This document shows, one piece after another, positions 34,670 to 45,310 of a stretch of 64,000 bases of DNA (position 1 is its first letter; each line of letters begins with the position of its first letter). Under the pieces are notes generated by a model that searched no databases, was not told where the DNA came from, and was given only the letters and a program-made list of their open reading frames with translations. The position numbers and the translations under genes are program-made. This DNA is from Macrosoma leucophasiata. Lineage: Eukaryota > Arthropoda > Insecta > Lepidoptera > Hedylidae. Location: assembly GCA_036365455.1 (NCBI GenBank), contig JAWQUS010000003.1, positions 5,662,001 to 5,726,000 on the forward strand, written 5' to 3'.

Positions 34670-35402
34670 ATTAGTATTAGTATTTGAAAGAGATGAACAG
34701 AGAACAAATGCAAGGGTAGTAGTAGATGATGCAGTGTTAGAACAGGTTGATGAAATTGTATATCTTGGATGTGCTTTTAGCAAGGATGGTAGGTACACCA
34801 CTGACATAGAAAGAAGAGTGCTTGCTGGGAATTGCGTGAATGGAGCGTTGGGTAAGCTGCTAGAATCTAAACATCTCAGCCAGCGGGCTCGACTAGCCGT
34901 ACATAATGCTGTACTTACTCCAACGCTTTTATATGGAAGCGAGAGCTGGGTATGCAGGAAAGAGCATGAAAGTAAGTTGAACGCGGTCGAGATGAGATCT
35001 TTGCGCAAGATCTGCGGTGTATCACTCACCGATCGCGTTCGTAATGAAGATGTAAGAAAGAGACTTTGTGTGAATGATAGTATCGGTGTAAAAATGAAAA
35101 AAGGCATGCTCCGATGGTTCGGGCATATAGAAAGAATGTCGAATGAGCGAATGACTAAACAGATATACAATGCGAATGTGGATGGTTGCAGAGGCCCAGG
35201 AAGACCAAGGCTGACCTATCATGACCAAATAGGTCGAGTTCTGTCTGATGGTGGGGTCAAAAGTCTTAGGAATCGGCGTGCATGTATGAAGAGAATGATG
35301 AAGGTAGACGAGGCACGAGAGGTTTGTCAGAACCGGGATGTCTGGCGCTCTACACTCTCTGCCTACCCCGTTAGGGACCTGGCGTGAAGATACATACATA
35401 CA
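34670..35402 (+). mobile_element. RTE-like LINE, 5'-truncated (family R, copy 1)
   Basis: The frame is open from about 34665 to a TGA at 35385-35387 (at least 217 codons). It encodes the C-terminal part of a non-LTR reverse transcriptase. Visible landmarks are VDEIVYLG near the start (thumb-region motif), LYGSESW, LRWFGHIERM and GPGRPR before the stop. These are typical of RTE/BovB-like proteins. Endonuclease and catalytic palm regions are absent because of the truncation. The 3' end follows the stop within a few bases and finishes as (ATAC)n. An 11-bp target-site duplication, TAAACGTCTGT, flanks it (34659-34669 and 35403-35413), so this is a real, fairly young insertion. It cannot be autonomous. 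Confidence 0.9.
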
Positions 35403-36101
35403 TAAACGTCTGTTTAATTATTTCCATGGACTATTTTAATACAATTTGAAGCATTAATGTTTGCAATCTAGTGCTCCATTATCCGAATATATATATAAAA
35501 GTAACGAAATAAGTTTGATCAAGGTTTTTAATTTCCCCTGCGGTTGTTGGAGTGGCACGTCGGAACGTGCGTCAGGTGGGGACATGACACGTCGTTGAAA
35601 GCGAGGGCTTAATGGCCACCAGTTGTATAGCTTTTGCTACGCTCCCAGTAACATCTCATTTACTGTAGGTATAGTATGTTTACTGGAGTTGGCTAGAGAG
35701 GACAATTTATAGACAATTTCCATAGGTTGTTTGGAGACTGTCCGGTTTTTTTTGTTGCTTCCAGAGTTAAGTTTATTGAGGATATTTAAACACATTAACG
35801 TAAAAAAGACAGCCTGACAGAAGACGAGCTTGATCAAGGTATTTAATTTGCCGTGCGATGGTCGTCGTGGTGAGCGTCAGGACGTGCGTCAGATGGGACA
35901 AACAGTCTTTTTTACCATCTTTAGCTTTATTGAGATGTAAAGACTTGGACATTATTAAGAATAATAATTCTAAAAGTTGAAAAGTAAAATTGAGTTTTTG
36001 TGCAGCTCAGGACATTTACATTAAAATATTCCACATGTTTATATTTTTTGAGGGCCTTGCTGACACGTAATTAATTGCGAGCATACGATATTACGATATT
36101 G

Positions 36102-36210
36102 CTCCACCAACCCGCATTGGAGCAGCGGTGGAGTAAGCTCCAGGCCTTCCCCTAAAAAGGTGATTGAGACTCGTGCCCAGTTGGACGTATAATGGGTTGC
36201 TATTATTATA
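36102..36210 (+). mobile_element. 5S-derived SINE, 5'-truncated, with target-site duplication (family Q)
   Basis: A 109-bp 3' portion of Q ending in TATTATTATA. TACGATATTG lies at 36092-36101 and 36211-36220, so the truncated copy inserted as such. Confidence 0.85.
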
Positions 36211-36723
36211 TACGATATTGAAGAGGTCTTCAAATGTACGAATCATTTAAACACGTTACTAAAAATACGCCAGGATATCAAATTCTATTGCCATATTAGT
36301 AGATCGTCTAAATGCGAGCCTGGGGCGATCGTTTGCGGTCGTAGTCCCTTTATCAATAGAACTATCTGCTAACATTGCAATGAATTCATTACTTTTTATT
36401 ATTTGAACAAAAATGGAACGTCCTCACATTCTTGAAGAGACGCGCCGAAGGGATCTTTGTTGGAACACTTCACAAGTTTCACATCATACTTACATTAAAT
36501 TCGGGTGTATCCAAAGTTTTCGTTTCCAATTCAAGTTCTTTAGCCACTGCGATTGTATCTTGAATTCTCAATAGATTAAACGAGAGCTTGAATCGTCTCT
36601 CATGAATTAATTGCAAGAAATTTTCCGAGTGTGCCGTTTAAACGAAGTATCTACAAAATGTCCTATGTCCATTTTATTTTATACTTATAGTAATTACTAA
36701 CTAATACTTATTAATACTTAAGT

Positions 36724-36870
36724 ACTAGCTGCCCTGACGATCTTTGTATCGCCTTAGAGGTAAAAAAAATTAAATAACCAAAAAATATTCGTGGAGAATC
36801 ACCGAGAATCGTGGAGAAAAATAGATGTTGGCCGATTCTCAGGACTACCCAACAAAAATTAATACTTACT
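36724..36870 (+). repeat. LINE 3' tail relic
   Basis: CTAGCTGCCCTGACGATC, TCGCCTTAGAGG and GATGTTGGCCGATTCTCAGG. The start is shared with 44889-44985. Confidence 0.6.
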
Positions 36871-36957
36871 TTTACTTATTTATTTAATCACTTACCATAA
36901 ACATGAGCTGTAAGAAGAAAGGATTTGGCATAGTCGCACGAAGACTCAAAGTCCGTA

Positions 36958-36959
<2 letters not shown>

Positions 36960-36989
<30 letters not shown>
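36960..36989 (+). repeat. (TA)n microsatellite
   Basis: Fifteen TA-type units next to an A-rich run. Confidence 0.9.
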
Positions 36990-36994
<5 letters not shown>

Positions 36995-37908
36995 AACAGA
37001 GGAACAAGCGAAACAATTATTAAATGCAATCTAATTACTCGTACATTAAAAACTACGCACAGTACATCTACTGACAAAATTTCACATGACACAGCCTTCG
37101 TCTAAAGAGTTGTTGACTCGTACTACAAAAATCACTGCCTGCCAATTCTGAGCATAAAATACTCGTATATTATATTAGCCAAAAATACCTGTATTATTAA
37201 TAAATACGTGAGTTGAAGTTATATCTGAATTATTTCGTACAAATGCAAATAGTTGTCGTATTATATCTGCATTCAACAATTCACAATCAGTGACCATGTT
37301 TTATGCAAATATGTTGCTCTAATGCTGCATCAGTGACATGCAAATCGTTGGTAGTATCAAACGTTGCAATAAAAGTTTGAGGTCAGGTCAGACTTGGTGA
37401 GTCATGATAAAATATTTTTTTAGTGCAATCAAATTGGCAAATAAACACGGAATTATTGGCTTACCAACAGTATCGCTGTAGAAGTGTTGTCCTAATTTTT
37501 AGGGTTTCATATCCAAACCAAAGGGTTAAAATGGGACAGCATTACTAAGACGAAAACATAAGAACAGCTTAGTTTCGAAATTTTATATTGTTTGTGGTTA
37601 ACTTCTTTCATTACATTCCGATTTAAGAGAAAAAGAGACAATGTTATCTTCAATGGATCTATTCTTAAAGTGAACATCATCTGAAAATAAGATACGCTGG
37701 CGCTGTGGGGATAGGTTTTCTTTTGTTGCAGTAATTGCAAGGTTAAAAACTAGGTTAATAAAGTTAAGTAATGAACAGTTTTCCCATTATGATTTACAAC
37801 ACTAATAAAATTCGATAATGCTCAGGCATTATTAACTGTCTGTTTGTCGTTCACTGACCCTAAATCGGTTAAAAATAAAAAAGGGAAAGCAAAATTTGAC
37901 GCATCGGT
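36990..37908. other. AT-rich DNA, nothing recognised
   Basis: A 77-codon minus-strand frame (37507-37740) has no recognisable features. Confidence 0.6.
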
Positions 37909-38056
37909 GTGGGACTAGAGTAGCTTAGTGGTAAAGCGGCTGGACTGGTTATCCTGAGGTCGCAGGTTCAATTCCTGGCCGAAGCCAAATTTTCTTTCCG
38001 TTTTTTCTTTAATTTCTAAAGTTCATTCGCATGTGTTATTGCGAAAAATAAATATT
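37909..38056 (+). mobile_element. tRNA-derived SINE (family N)
   Basis: Near full-length copy of the element at 26843-27000, with a better preserved head (GTAGCTTAGTGGTAAAGCGG, GGTTCAATTCC). Confidence 0.85.
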
Positions 38057-38316
38057 ACAATTAGATGATACTAGTAAATAATAAACAAGCTTCTGTGTCC
38101 CTAGGATTTTACCATTTTCATAACAATATTTCCGACCATTTTTCAGTTCTTATGAAACGTAGGACTTGAACAATTTATAAATAGCCGAATCGAATTGAAC
38201 GGTTACCTTGAGGTTTGCACTTTACAATAGATTTATACATTCATTTTTAAGTAGATACACGACCCGTATGAAGTACCTATTCAAAATTGAAGTTCCTTTA
38301 TAAAATTATATAAAAT

Positions 38317-38626
38317 CTATACAAATAAATAAAATTGGAGTGTCTGTTTGTAATATAAAAATAAACTTTTTTTACTAAATGCATATGTGTGTATACACGG
38401 TACTTATATCAAAACAACATTTTTTACAATTTTTGTCTGTCTGTCTGTCTGTTTGTTCCCGCTAATCTCGGGAGCGGCGGGACCAATTTTGACGGGACTT
38501 TTACTGGCAGATAGCTTATGTAATAAGGAGTAACTTAGGCTACTTTGATATTAGCTGCTCCCACGACTTAGATACTGAACAATCATAAATTCTCACGCAG
38601 CCGAAGATGCGGGCACAGCTAATATA
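38317..38626 (-). repeat. H repeat, reversed
   Basis: Same parts as at 17341-17590, including the GTCTGTCTGTCTGT run and a degraded hairpin (about 38549-38626). Confidence 0.75.
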
Positions 38627-39221
38627 TTATATAAAATCTAACTAAAAATTATAACAGTAGATATAAACCAAAAAATGTTAAAACCCCTTTATTCAAAAAA
38701 GAAACATCATTGGTTTGTTGGGGTCCGTAGATTTATTTCGAGCTGTCTTTAGAATGTAGCAGGTTTGTTTGGGGTTGTTCGCTAACGAATATCCCTACAG
38801 TCTCTGTAGAGAATACTTTATTGTCTTACTTCGGAGAGACCTCCAATGTTTCATTTGAATGAGTACTGAGAGAAAGAGGTTTTGTTTTCGTATTTACGTT
38901 TCTGCTATAGATATCATATTACATTATTCTGCATGAATATACAGGGTGTCCCAGAATGCGACGTCAAGCCGGTACTGGGTGATAGGTCAGGTTATAACAG
39001 TTATCAGAAAAATACAAAAAAAAATCTATGTCATGTATTTTAAAAATTATTACCATTTGGAAAAAAATACAGAAAATGTACACCTTGTAATGCATTTTTA
39101 CTTCCCGTTTTTACGAATTTCCACTTTTTAATATTTTTTTTATTGTGTATGTATATAACGCTTGATTAAAGATATAAATGCGGTTAAAAATATTACTGCT
39201 TTAATGACTGCCTTCTTAAGT

Positions 39222-39516
39222 GCCTCAGTAACCTATTGGTAGTAGGCTACTACTACGCTAGAGGTACTGGGTTCGATTCCTGGGTCGGAGGATATCATTG
39301 ATAACGGTGTAAAATCCTTTATCTCTGGTTCTATTGAGTTTTTTCGAAGTTTACCAGTACTTCGAAGCTTAGTAATGTGCTCGAAGATGTCAATAGGCTC
39401 TTCACATGGGCCAAAACAAAACCGGCGAATCGTGGGTGTTTGCATGTAGGTATGCTTGAATATATGTATTTACCTCTGCCTACCTCTTCGGGGATAACAG
39501 GCGTGAAGTTACGTAA
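39222..39516 (+). mobile_element. tRNA-derived SINE (family S)
   Basis: Near full-length S copy with GGTTCGATTCC and the TTCGGGGATAACAGGC end. Somewhat diverged and lightly deleted in the middle. Confidence 0.85.
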
Positions 39517-39670
39517 AAATATTACGCGATTAGTAAGCAGACTAAGCAGACTGCTGGATTAACGTTAATTAAAATGTGGAACTCACGCGTAGGCACTTTT
39601 ATGATGAGGTGAATTAGGTTAAATCAGTGCGGTAACGCGAATCCCATATGCAAATAAAGAGATTATAATT

Positions 39671-40074
39671 AAGCTATTGTATAGCTTCTATCGCGGGCCT
39701 TGAGCGCGGGGAACGAATTCAGAAATTCCGTAACGCAAAAAACCGGACGCTCCGGATTACAAATTTTAAACTCATTTAAAGAAAGTCATGTATAATTTCG
39801 CCGACCGACCTCGTGGGTAGCGTGGCCGAGCGGTCTAGGCGCTGGTTTAAGGCACCAGTCTCTTCGGAGGCGTGGGTTCGAATCCCACCGCTGCCAAGAT
39901 TGTTTTTGTTCATTTTTTTTATTGTTTGTTTTTCCATTCAATATTTAAAAAGTGGTTAATATTAATAGAAAATTATTGTTTCATTTTTTTTTTCTTTTAA
40001 TTGCATTTTATTTTGTTTTGCATAATTTTACATAATTACCGCGGCAGTCCCCGAGTGCCACACGTCTTTTTTTT
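39671..40074 (+). repeat. L-type edges around the tRNA-Leu gene
   Basis: 39671-39753 matches the left part of the L element (AAGCTATTGTATAGCTTCTA, GGGCCTTGAGCGCG, GAAATTCCGTAACG). 40037-40074 matches its right edge (TTACCGCGGCAGTCCCCGAG, GCCACACGTC, T run). The interior differs and contains the tRNA gene. Confidence 0.65.
39816..39896 (+). tRNA. tRNA-Leu(AAG)
   Basis: This is a complete class II tRNA gene. The seven-base acceptor stem (39816-39822) pairs with 39889-39895 with one G-T wobble. The A box reads TGGCCGAGCGG and the B box GGTTCGAATCC. The anticodon stem CTGGT/ACCAG encloses the loop TTAAGGC, with anticodon AAG at 39849-39851. A long variable arm (CTC-TTCG-GAG) is typical of leucine tRNAs. 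The T stem GTGGG/CCCAC is perfect and the discriminator base is A. No intron is present. AAG normally becomes IAG and reads CUN leucine codons. T-rich runs starting within 10 bp downstream fit pol III termination. Unlike the SINE heads in this window, every stem is intact, so this looks like a working gene. It sits between two short sequences that also bound the element at 61419-61924. Confidence 0.95.
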
Positions 40075-40236
40075 ATTTTATTTCAGATTAAATCTTTCTC
40101 TCCCCTGATGGTTAATTTAATTTAATTTTGTCTAGTTGATTCGAACTTGTGATATTTAGGTACCTATTTCCGATGAATACTGTCTAAACAAATTTTATTG
40201 ATTAGGTAGATACCAAATTATGGACAAATAAAAAAA

Positions 40237-40429
40237 ATTGTCTGTCCGTCTTTTTGTTCCGGCTAATCTCGGGAACGGCTGGACCGATTTTGACGGGACT
40301 TTCACTGGCAGATAGCTTATGTAAAAAGGCGTAACTTTTATATTAGCTGCGCCCACGACTCCGTCCGTGGGTAGGTACTGAACAATCATACATTCTTACG
40401 AGGACGAAGTCGCGGGCACAGCTAGTATT
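40237..40429 (-). repeat. H repeat, reversed, tail shortened
   Basis: GGACCGATTTTGACGGGACT and the hairpin (40341-40427, TTAGCTGCGCCC to GGGCACAGCTA) are clear. The distal tail is missing. Confidence 0.75.
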
Positions 40430-40720
40430 AAATAAAGTTGGTGCCATTTTGTTTGATATACCTAGGTTTACTACAGTGCTCGTGTATAGTGAAATAGAAT
40501 ATCAGTGCGAACACACGGACTTTCAGGTTGCCTCTAAAACTTCATACTAAGTGTTCTTGTAAAGAAGCCATGACTTAGCTCGAATTTTTGTCTGTAACTC
40601 ACTTGACTGACATAATAAATAGGTAATTGACTGACGTATGAATACGTACGTAACGTATAAATTGACAGTACAAAATACCATTTTACTTGACACTGGCAAT
40701 ATGCGTTACAGGGTTGCTAT

Positions 40721-40741
40721 AAAAAAAAAAAAAAAAAAAAA
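40721..40741 (+). repeat. Poly-A run
   Basis: Twenty-one consecutive A residues. The preceding sequence is not a recognised retroelement end. Confidence 0.9.
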
Positions 40742-41084
40742 GTACGCTTCAAAGGAAATACGCGATATTGGATAAACACGGATTCAGCTTGCATGAATTC
40801 ACATGTCTAGTCTCATATGAGTCCCCCACAAACAAAATTTTACCAGATATTTTCTAAGAATATGTCTCGAATGCTGAATAAATTGATATTCAACACGGAT
40901 GAACGAAAACATATTTGTTGACTTCAATGCACATGGCATTATTAATTCCGTTCAAAGATAACGGTACACAAGTTGTTTCAATGATATGAATCAATGTTTG
41001 GTTTCGTATCATTGAGAATGAAAATAAAGTTGTTAAAATAATAATATTGCGACTATAAATTGAGATGTAAGCTATCATTCAAGC

Positions 41085-41405
41085 TTTTTTTAATTTATGG
41101 AAGTGGCTAACAAGCGTGCAGTTCACATATAAATAAATAAATAAATAAATACAGAGCCGTACATTACCACCTGACCGGAACACAATAGTGCTGAACACTA
41201 CCATTTAGCGGCAAGTATATAAGGTAATGCGATGGTGCCTACGCCCGCGAGCTCTGTCACTGAAGCTCTACCACGTATCTAATGTACGTTTATGAATAAG
41301 GGGGTTAGTCTCAGAAGTGGCAAAGCATCTGCATTTATAGGCTGCAGTCATCACTTATCATCAATGTGAGCTGCACATTTGTTTGCCACCTACTTACATA
41401 AAAAA
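41085..41405. repeat. Two opposed T-family fragments
   Basis: A reversed copy (41085-41275) whose middle is replaced by an (AAAT)n run, then a forward tail fragment (41306-41405). The arrangement, tails outward, repeats that at 4.2-4.8 and 49.3 kb. Confidence 0.75.
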
Positions 41406-42090
41406 TAGCATGTGAGATTAAATTGTTACTGTTCAATATTCGACAGGAAAACTCCTAGAAAACCTTAAATCATTCAGCAGCCAGCATGTCGCTGCTAGAT
41501 GGCAATCGTTAACCACTTAGTGGCTTAATCTGATATATTAGGTTGGCCGATAGCCAAAAGTTTGCGGCTAACTTTCAAGTTTTCGTCCAGTTTAAGAAAT
41601 ACAAGTCATAAGTTCAAAACTCGTATCAAAATGTAATAAAACTTCAGGAAATACGAGTTTTTATAACTGATAAATGTTTTAACAATTTGATAGGATTTTG
41701 AGAGGAGATTTCAATGAATCACAGCATCACAGATTGGGTATATAACCCAATAATTGTAAAAACAATGAAAATATGTTTATATAAGTAGGAATCAAATACA
41801 TAATACACTGATGGCAAGTGAAAACTGCAGCCTAAAAGTATACATAAAACTACTTGCCTATGTAAAACTAGACTATCCAGTATCCCTACTTACATACGGA
41901 TAGTATACTACTACTTACATACTATCCCTACTAATATAATAAATGCTGAAATGTATATTCTGTACGATATGTTAGTACTGTATGTACGATTTTAATGAAG
42001 ATTAGGGTAATGAGCTTAAATTGGGGGCGAAAGTTTGTATGGATGTCCGTCATTTTTGCTACGAATTCCACACGGTCGAAGTCGGGGATA

Positions 42091-42334
42091 TTTTTTTTTA
42101 TGTTACGGAAGTAGCAAACAAGCATGCAGTTCACATTGATGTTAAGTGATGACTGCAGCCTATAGACACCTACACAAAGACCGAGGTCAAAATTCAGATG
42201 CGTTACCACTCCTGAGGCTTAAGATGTTATGCCTCTGTGCCAGAAATTACAGGGCCGTACATTACCACCTGACCGGAACACGATAGTGCTGAATACTACC
42301 ATTTAGGTGAGCTCTATCACTAGTAAAAAAAAAA
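42091..42334 (-). repeat. T-family repeat
   Basis: Reversed copy with a small deletion near the head. A further T-like scrap (CAAGTGAAAACTGCAGCC) lies near 41816. Confidence 0.85.
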
Positions 42335-42874
42335 TTGAGATAAAGAAATGCTAGTATAAAGCTAAGTGTTTCAAGGTCTAATTTTTATATCTATGCTAGA
42401 GTGGAGAAGACGTAGAGTCGTTTTCTAAAGTCAATGTTTTTTTCATTTCCGTGCAAAAACAGTTAATAAAACAAAACATCGAACTTCCGTAATATTATTA
42501 ATGATCTCATACATTTGAGTTGATTAGAGGCACGATAAATCCAACATATATTATTCAAATTAAAGTAAAATTGAATGCTAATTTGCAAATTTCACAACTT
42601 ATCTAAACAAAGCTGAAGTGTGATTAATATCCGTTTCTGTGTCGATTTTTTTACATAATAAATCCTTTGACCACATCGACACTCATTGTTCGTTGAAATT
42701 GCCGTTTCTGGTAACACGCGAGATTAATCTTCTGATCGTAACAGGAGTGGGATAAACGTTTTTAAAAGCGAGAATTTTAGGATTCTGAATCTCGGGAAAG
42801 AAAAAAGAAACGGAGAGTATGGGTCGCGTACGGACTCGCGTGCTCAGGGTTCCGTACAATTGAGATATATATAT

Positions 42875-42990
42875 ATTTTTTATGTCATTAAGTTGACAGA
42901 CAAGCAGACGGGCCACCTGATGGTAAGTGGTCACCGTCGCCAATGAACATTTGCAACACCAGGGGAGTTGCCATCGCGCTGCCAACCCTA
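42875..42990 (+). repeat. Z repeat
   Basis: Contains CAAGCAGACGGGCCACCTGA, TGGTAAGTGGTCACCGTCGC and TTGCAACACCAGGGGAGTTG. This is a motif series I recognise as very common in lepidopteran DNA. The plan resembles the T family. Confidence 0.75.
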
Positions 42991-43002
42991 AATTAATATT
43001 AT

Positions 43003-43139
43003 TTATGTATGTTTGTATCTTCACGCCAAGTCCCTTACGGGTGAGGCAGAGGGTGTGGAACGCCAGATATCCCGATCCTGACACACCACCAGTACTTCTT
43101 CTACATTCATCATTCTCTTCATACATGCTCGCCGATTGC
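43003..43139 (-). mobile_element. R-family LINE tail, diverged
   Basis: Reversed 3' end of the R LINE, with the segment encoding the C-terminal residues, the stop region and the ATAC-type tail. It is clearly more diverged than the copies at 34.7 and 60.3 kb. A 152-codon minus-strand frame here (42683-43141) runs from this tail across an unrelated Z repeat and is spurious. Confidence 0.75.
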
Positions 43140-43935
43140 ATAGCCTCTTTCTGACGTCTTCACTACTAACGCTTTATTACTTAAGTTACTTAAAATACTA
43201 CAGACATATTAGGTTTTACGCATATTGTGTTTGCACGCGTGTGACTTGTTGCTTATGGGTACTTTTGTTTTTTTTGTCAAAGTAGTATAAAAGAATAGCA
43301 AGGGTGGTATCCGGGGCATGGTACATTTTCTTCCAATTGGTCATAGCACATTTTCTGTTCTGTGGGTCTTGGCATGGTCGATATACGGAAACAAAACTTT
43401 TCCAACGACAAAGACAGGAATATTCTTCTATATGCTTTATATAGTTATAACTATATGTTCAAAACATAATATATTTCTAGGGAGCTCACACTACTTGACT
43501 TCAACGTCGACTCGCCCTTGTCCAGTTTTTTATGCGAATGGTTTCAGCATCGTCTGGCACGTGATTGGTTCTCTTGTTCGCCGACACCCGGGGGTACAAT
43601 CATCAGTTTAATGTATGAATCACGTTCAATTGACTTTGCACGGATGTATTGCTGTGAACTGGACTAGATTGAATGCACGAGATGTTATCGCTGTTCGATC
43701 TCGATTGCTAAGTGCTTTTTTCGTTGCTTTCCTATAGAAAGCATCTTCGTTGATTTGTTTTGTATGTTTTTGCTGAGAAGTTGTTCTATTAAAGTAATAA
43801 ATAAATAAAGAAACCAAACCGTGAGTTGTGATGAATATGTATAATCTGGTTTGAATACAACCCCTATAGAGAAACTCGCGACATTTTTTACGGGTTTATA
43901 GAAAAACTTCATTCATGTATTGTTCTATTATAATA

Positions 43936-44200
43936 ATAGCAAATAACAAAGATAGAATGCAGCTCTCGTGTAAGTGGATACTGCAGCTATATAAACATGT
44001 GCCCAATAATCGGAGGCTAAATGCAGACGTATTGTTACTCTGAGGCCTAAGTTGTTTTGCCTCTGTGATAGATGGCTCCGTAGGCCATACGTTACTGTCT
44101 AACCCAAACGCGATAGTGTATACAAATGTTAGCAAAAATATTAGGTAATGCGGTGGTGCATACTCCCTCGAGTTCAGACCGTGGTTGATTTACCACCAGT
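43936..44200 (-). repeat. T-family repeat, diverged
   Basis: Recognisable by GCCTCTGTGATAGA, CGCGATAGTG, ATTAGGTAATGCGGTGGTGC and the TTACCACCAGT end. Older than most copies. Confidence 0.65.
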
Positions 44201-44283
44201 ACATACATTTAGTCATTAAAATATTAATGTAAAGCAAATACTTCAATAGTAGTAGATATATATTAAAGGGTCTTAAGGACGTA

Positions 44284-44610
44284 GTACGTACTGCCTCAGT
44301 AGCGTAGTGGTAGCAGGCCACTACTATTACGCTGGAGGTCCTGGGTTCGATTCCCGGGTCGGGGACTATCAGAGATAACGGTTTAAAATCCTTTATCTTT
44401 GCTTCTATTGGGATTTTTTCATTTTCTGGAAGTTTCCCAGTACCCCGGAGTTTGGTAATGTGCCCGGAGATGGCAACAGGTTTGTCACCTGTTACGTGGG
44501 CCAAAAACGTAACCGGCGAGTCGTGGGTGTTTGCATGTATGATTGAATGCATGCATTTACCTCTGCCTACCCCTTCGGGGATTACAGGCGTGAAGTTACG
44601 TTACGTTACG
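44284..44610 (+). mobile_element. tRNA-derived SINE (family S) with target-site duplication
   Basis: The head has an A-box-like TAGCGTAGTGGTAGCA and a perfect B-box core GGTTCGATTCC. A body of about 230 bp follows, with TGGCAACAGG, TGCATGTATG and CCCCTTCGGGGATTACAGGC, and then a (TTACG)n tail. TTAAGGACGTA flanks it (44273-44283 and 44611-44621). The tRNA part cannot fold correctly, so it is not a tRNA gene. Confidence 0.9.
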
Positions 44611-44659
44611 TTAAGGACGTAAAATACTGATGGGTTGCTATTATTAAAACCCATAATAT

Positions 44660-44775
44660 TTTACCTCTGAGCCTATGATAAATGGGTCCCACATTACCAC
44701 CTCACTGAAATTTGTTGACGCTGAACACTTCCATTTAGCGGCAGTTAACAGTGTAATGCGCTTAAGTAGTAGCTG
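44660..44775 (-). repeat. T-family fragment
   Basis: Contains CACATTACCACCTCACTGAA and CATTTAGCGGCAG, the middle of a reversed T element lying between two S SINEs. Confidence 0.65.
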
Positions 44776-44888
44776 GTAGTAGCAAGGGACTTAGATTTCA
44801 GTATCATCTCAATTAATAACAATATTATATTCCAATCATTTTTTTAATATATTCTTATTCTTATTTAACAGAGTTTGTTATATGATTA

Positions 44889-44985
44889 CTAGCTGTCCTG
44901 ACCAACGTCGTATCGCCTTAGAGGTTTAAAAAAATGATATTACCAACTAATCTAAAAAACATATTTGGGGAGAACTTTATTTTTG
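44889..44985 (+). repeat. LINE 3' tail relic
   Basis: CTAGCTGTCCTGACCAACGT and GTATCGCCTTAGAGG, matching the start of the relic at 36724. Confidence 0.55.
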
Positions 44986-44998
44986 TAAACATTTTAAC

Positions 44999-45310
44999 TG
45001 CCTCAGTAGCGCAGTGGTAGCACGCTATTACGCTGGAGGTACTGGGTTCGATTCCCGGGTCGGGGACTATCAGAGGTAACGGTTTAAAATCCTTTATCTC
45101 TGCTTCTATTGGGATTTTTCCATTTTCGGGAAGTTTCCCAGTACCTCGGAGTTTGGTAATGTGCCCGGAGATGGCAACAGGTTCGCCACCTGTTACATGG
45201 GCCAAAACGTAACCGGCGAGTCGTGGGTGTTTGCATGTATGATTGAATGCATGCATTTACCTCTGCCTACCCCTTCGGGGATTACAGGCGTGAAGTTACG
45301 TACGTACGTA
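44999..45310 (+). mobile_element. tRNA-derived SINE (family S)
   Basis: Second copy close to the one at 44284-44610, same orientation and very similar, with a short deletion in the tRNA-like head and a (TACG)n tail. Confidence 0.88.

Larger units (their letters stand above)
33950..35905 (+). repeat. Local array of GATCAAGG repeats with LINE insertions
   Basis: TTGATCAAGGTTTTTAATTT, or a diverged form of it, starts units near 33956, 34514, 35516 and 35830. Later unit parts (GACACGTCGTTGAAAG; TCTCATTTACT) recur too. The V LINE (34319-34469) and R LINE (34670-35402) inserted into the array. Without them the spacing is roughly 270-410 bp. Confidence 0.7.

Noticed and set aside
34658..35399. 170- and 125-codon minus-strand frames opposite the R LINE
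   Set aside because: They are shadows of the sense-strand reverse transcriptase frame, which has recognisable motifs.
42683..43141. 152-codon minus-strand frame
   Set aside because: It runs through an R LINE tail, a Z repeat and unrelated DNA, so it is a chance join.
44300..44370. tRNA gene at the head of the S elements
   Set aside because: A-box- and B-box-like motifs exist but the stems do not close, and the same head recurs in every SINE copy.
44918..45256. 112-codon minus-strand frame, with a similar one at 44190-44552
   Set aside because: The similarity between them is that of two S SINE copies, not of proteins.
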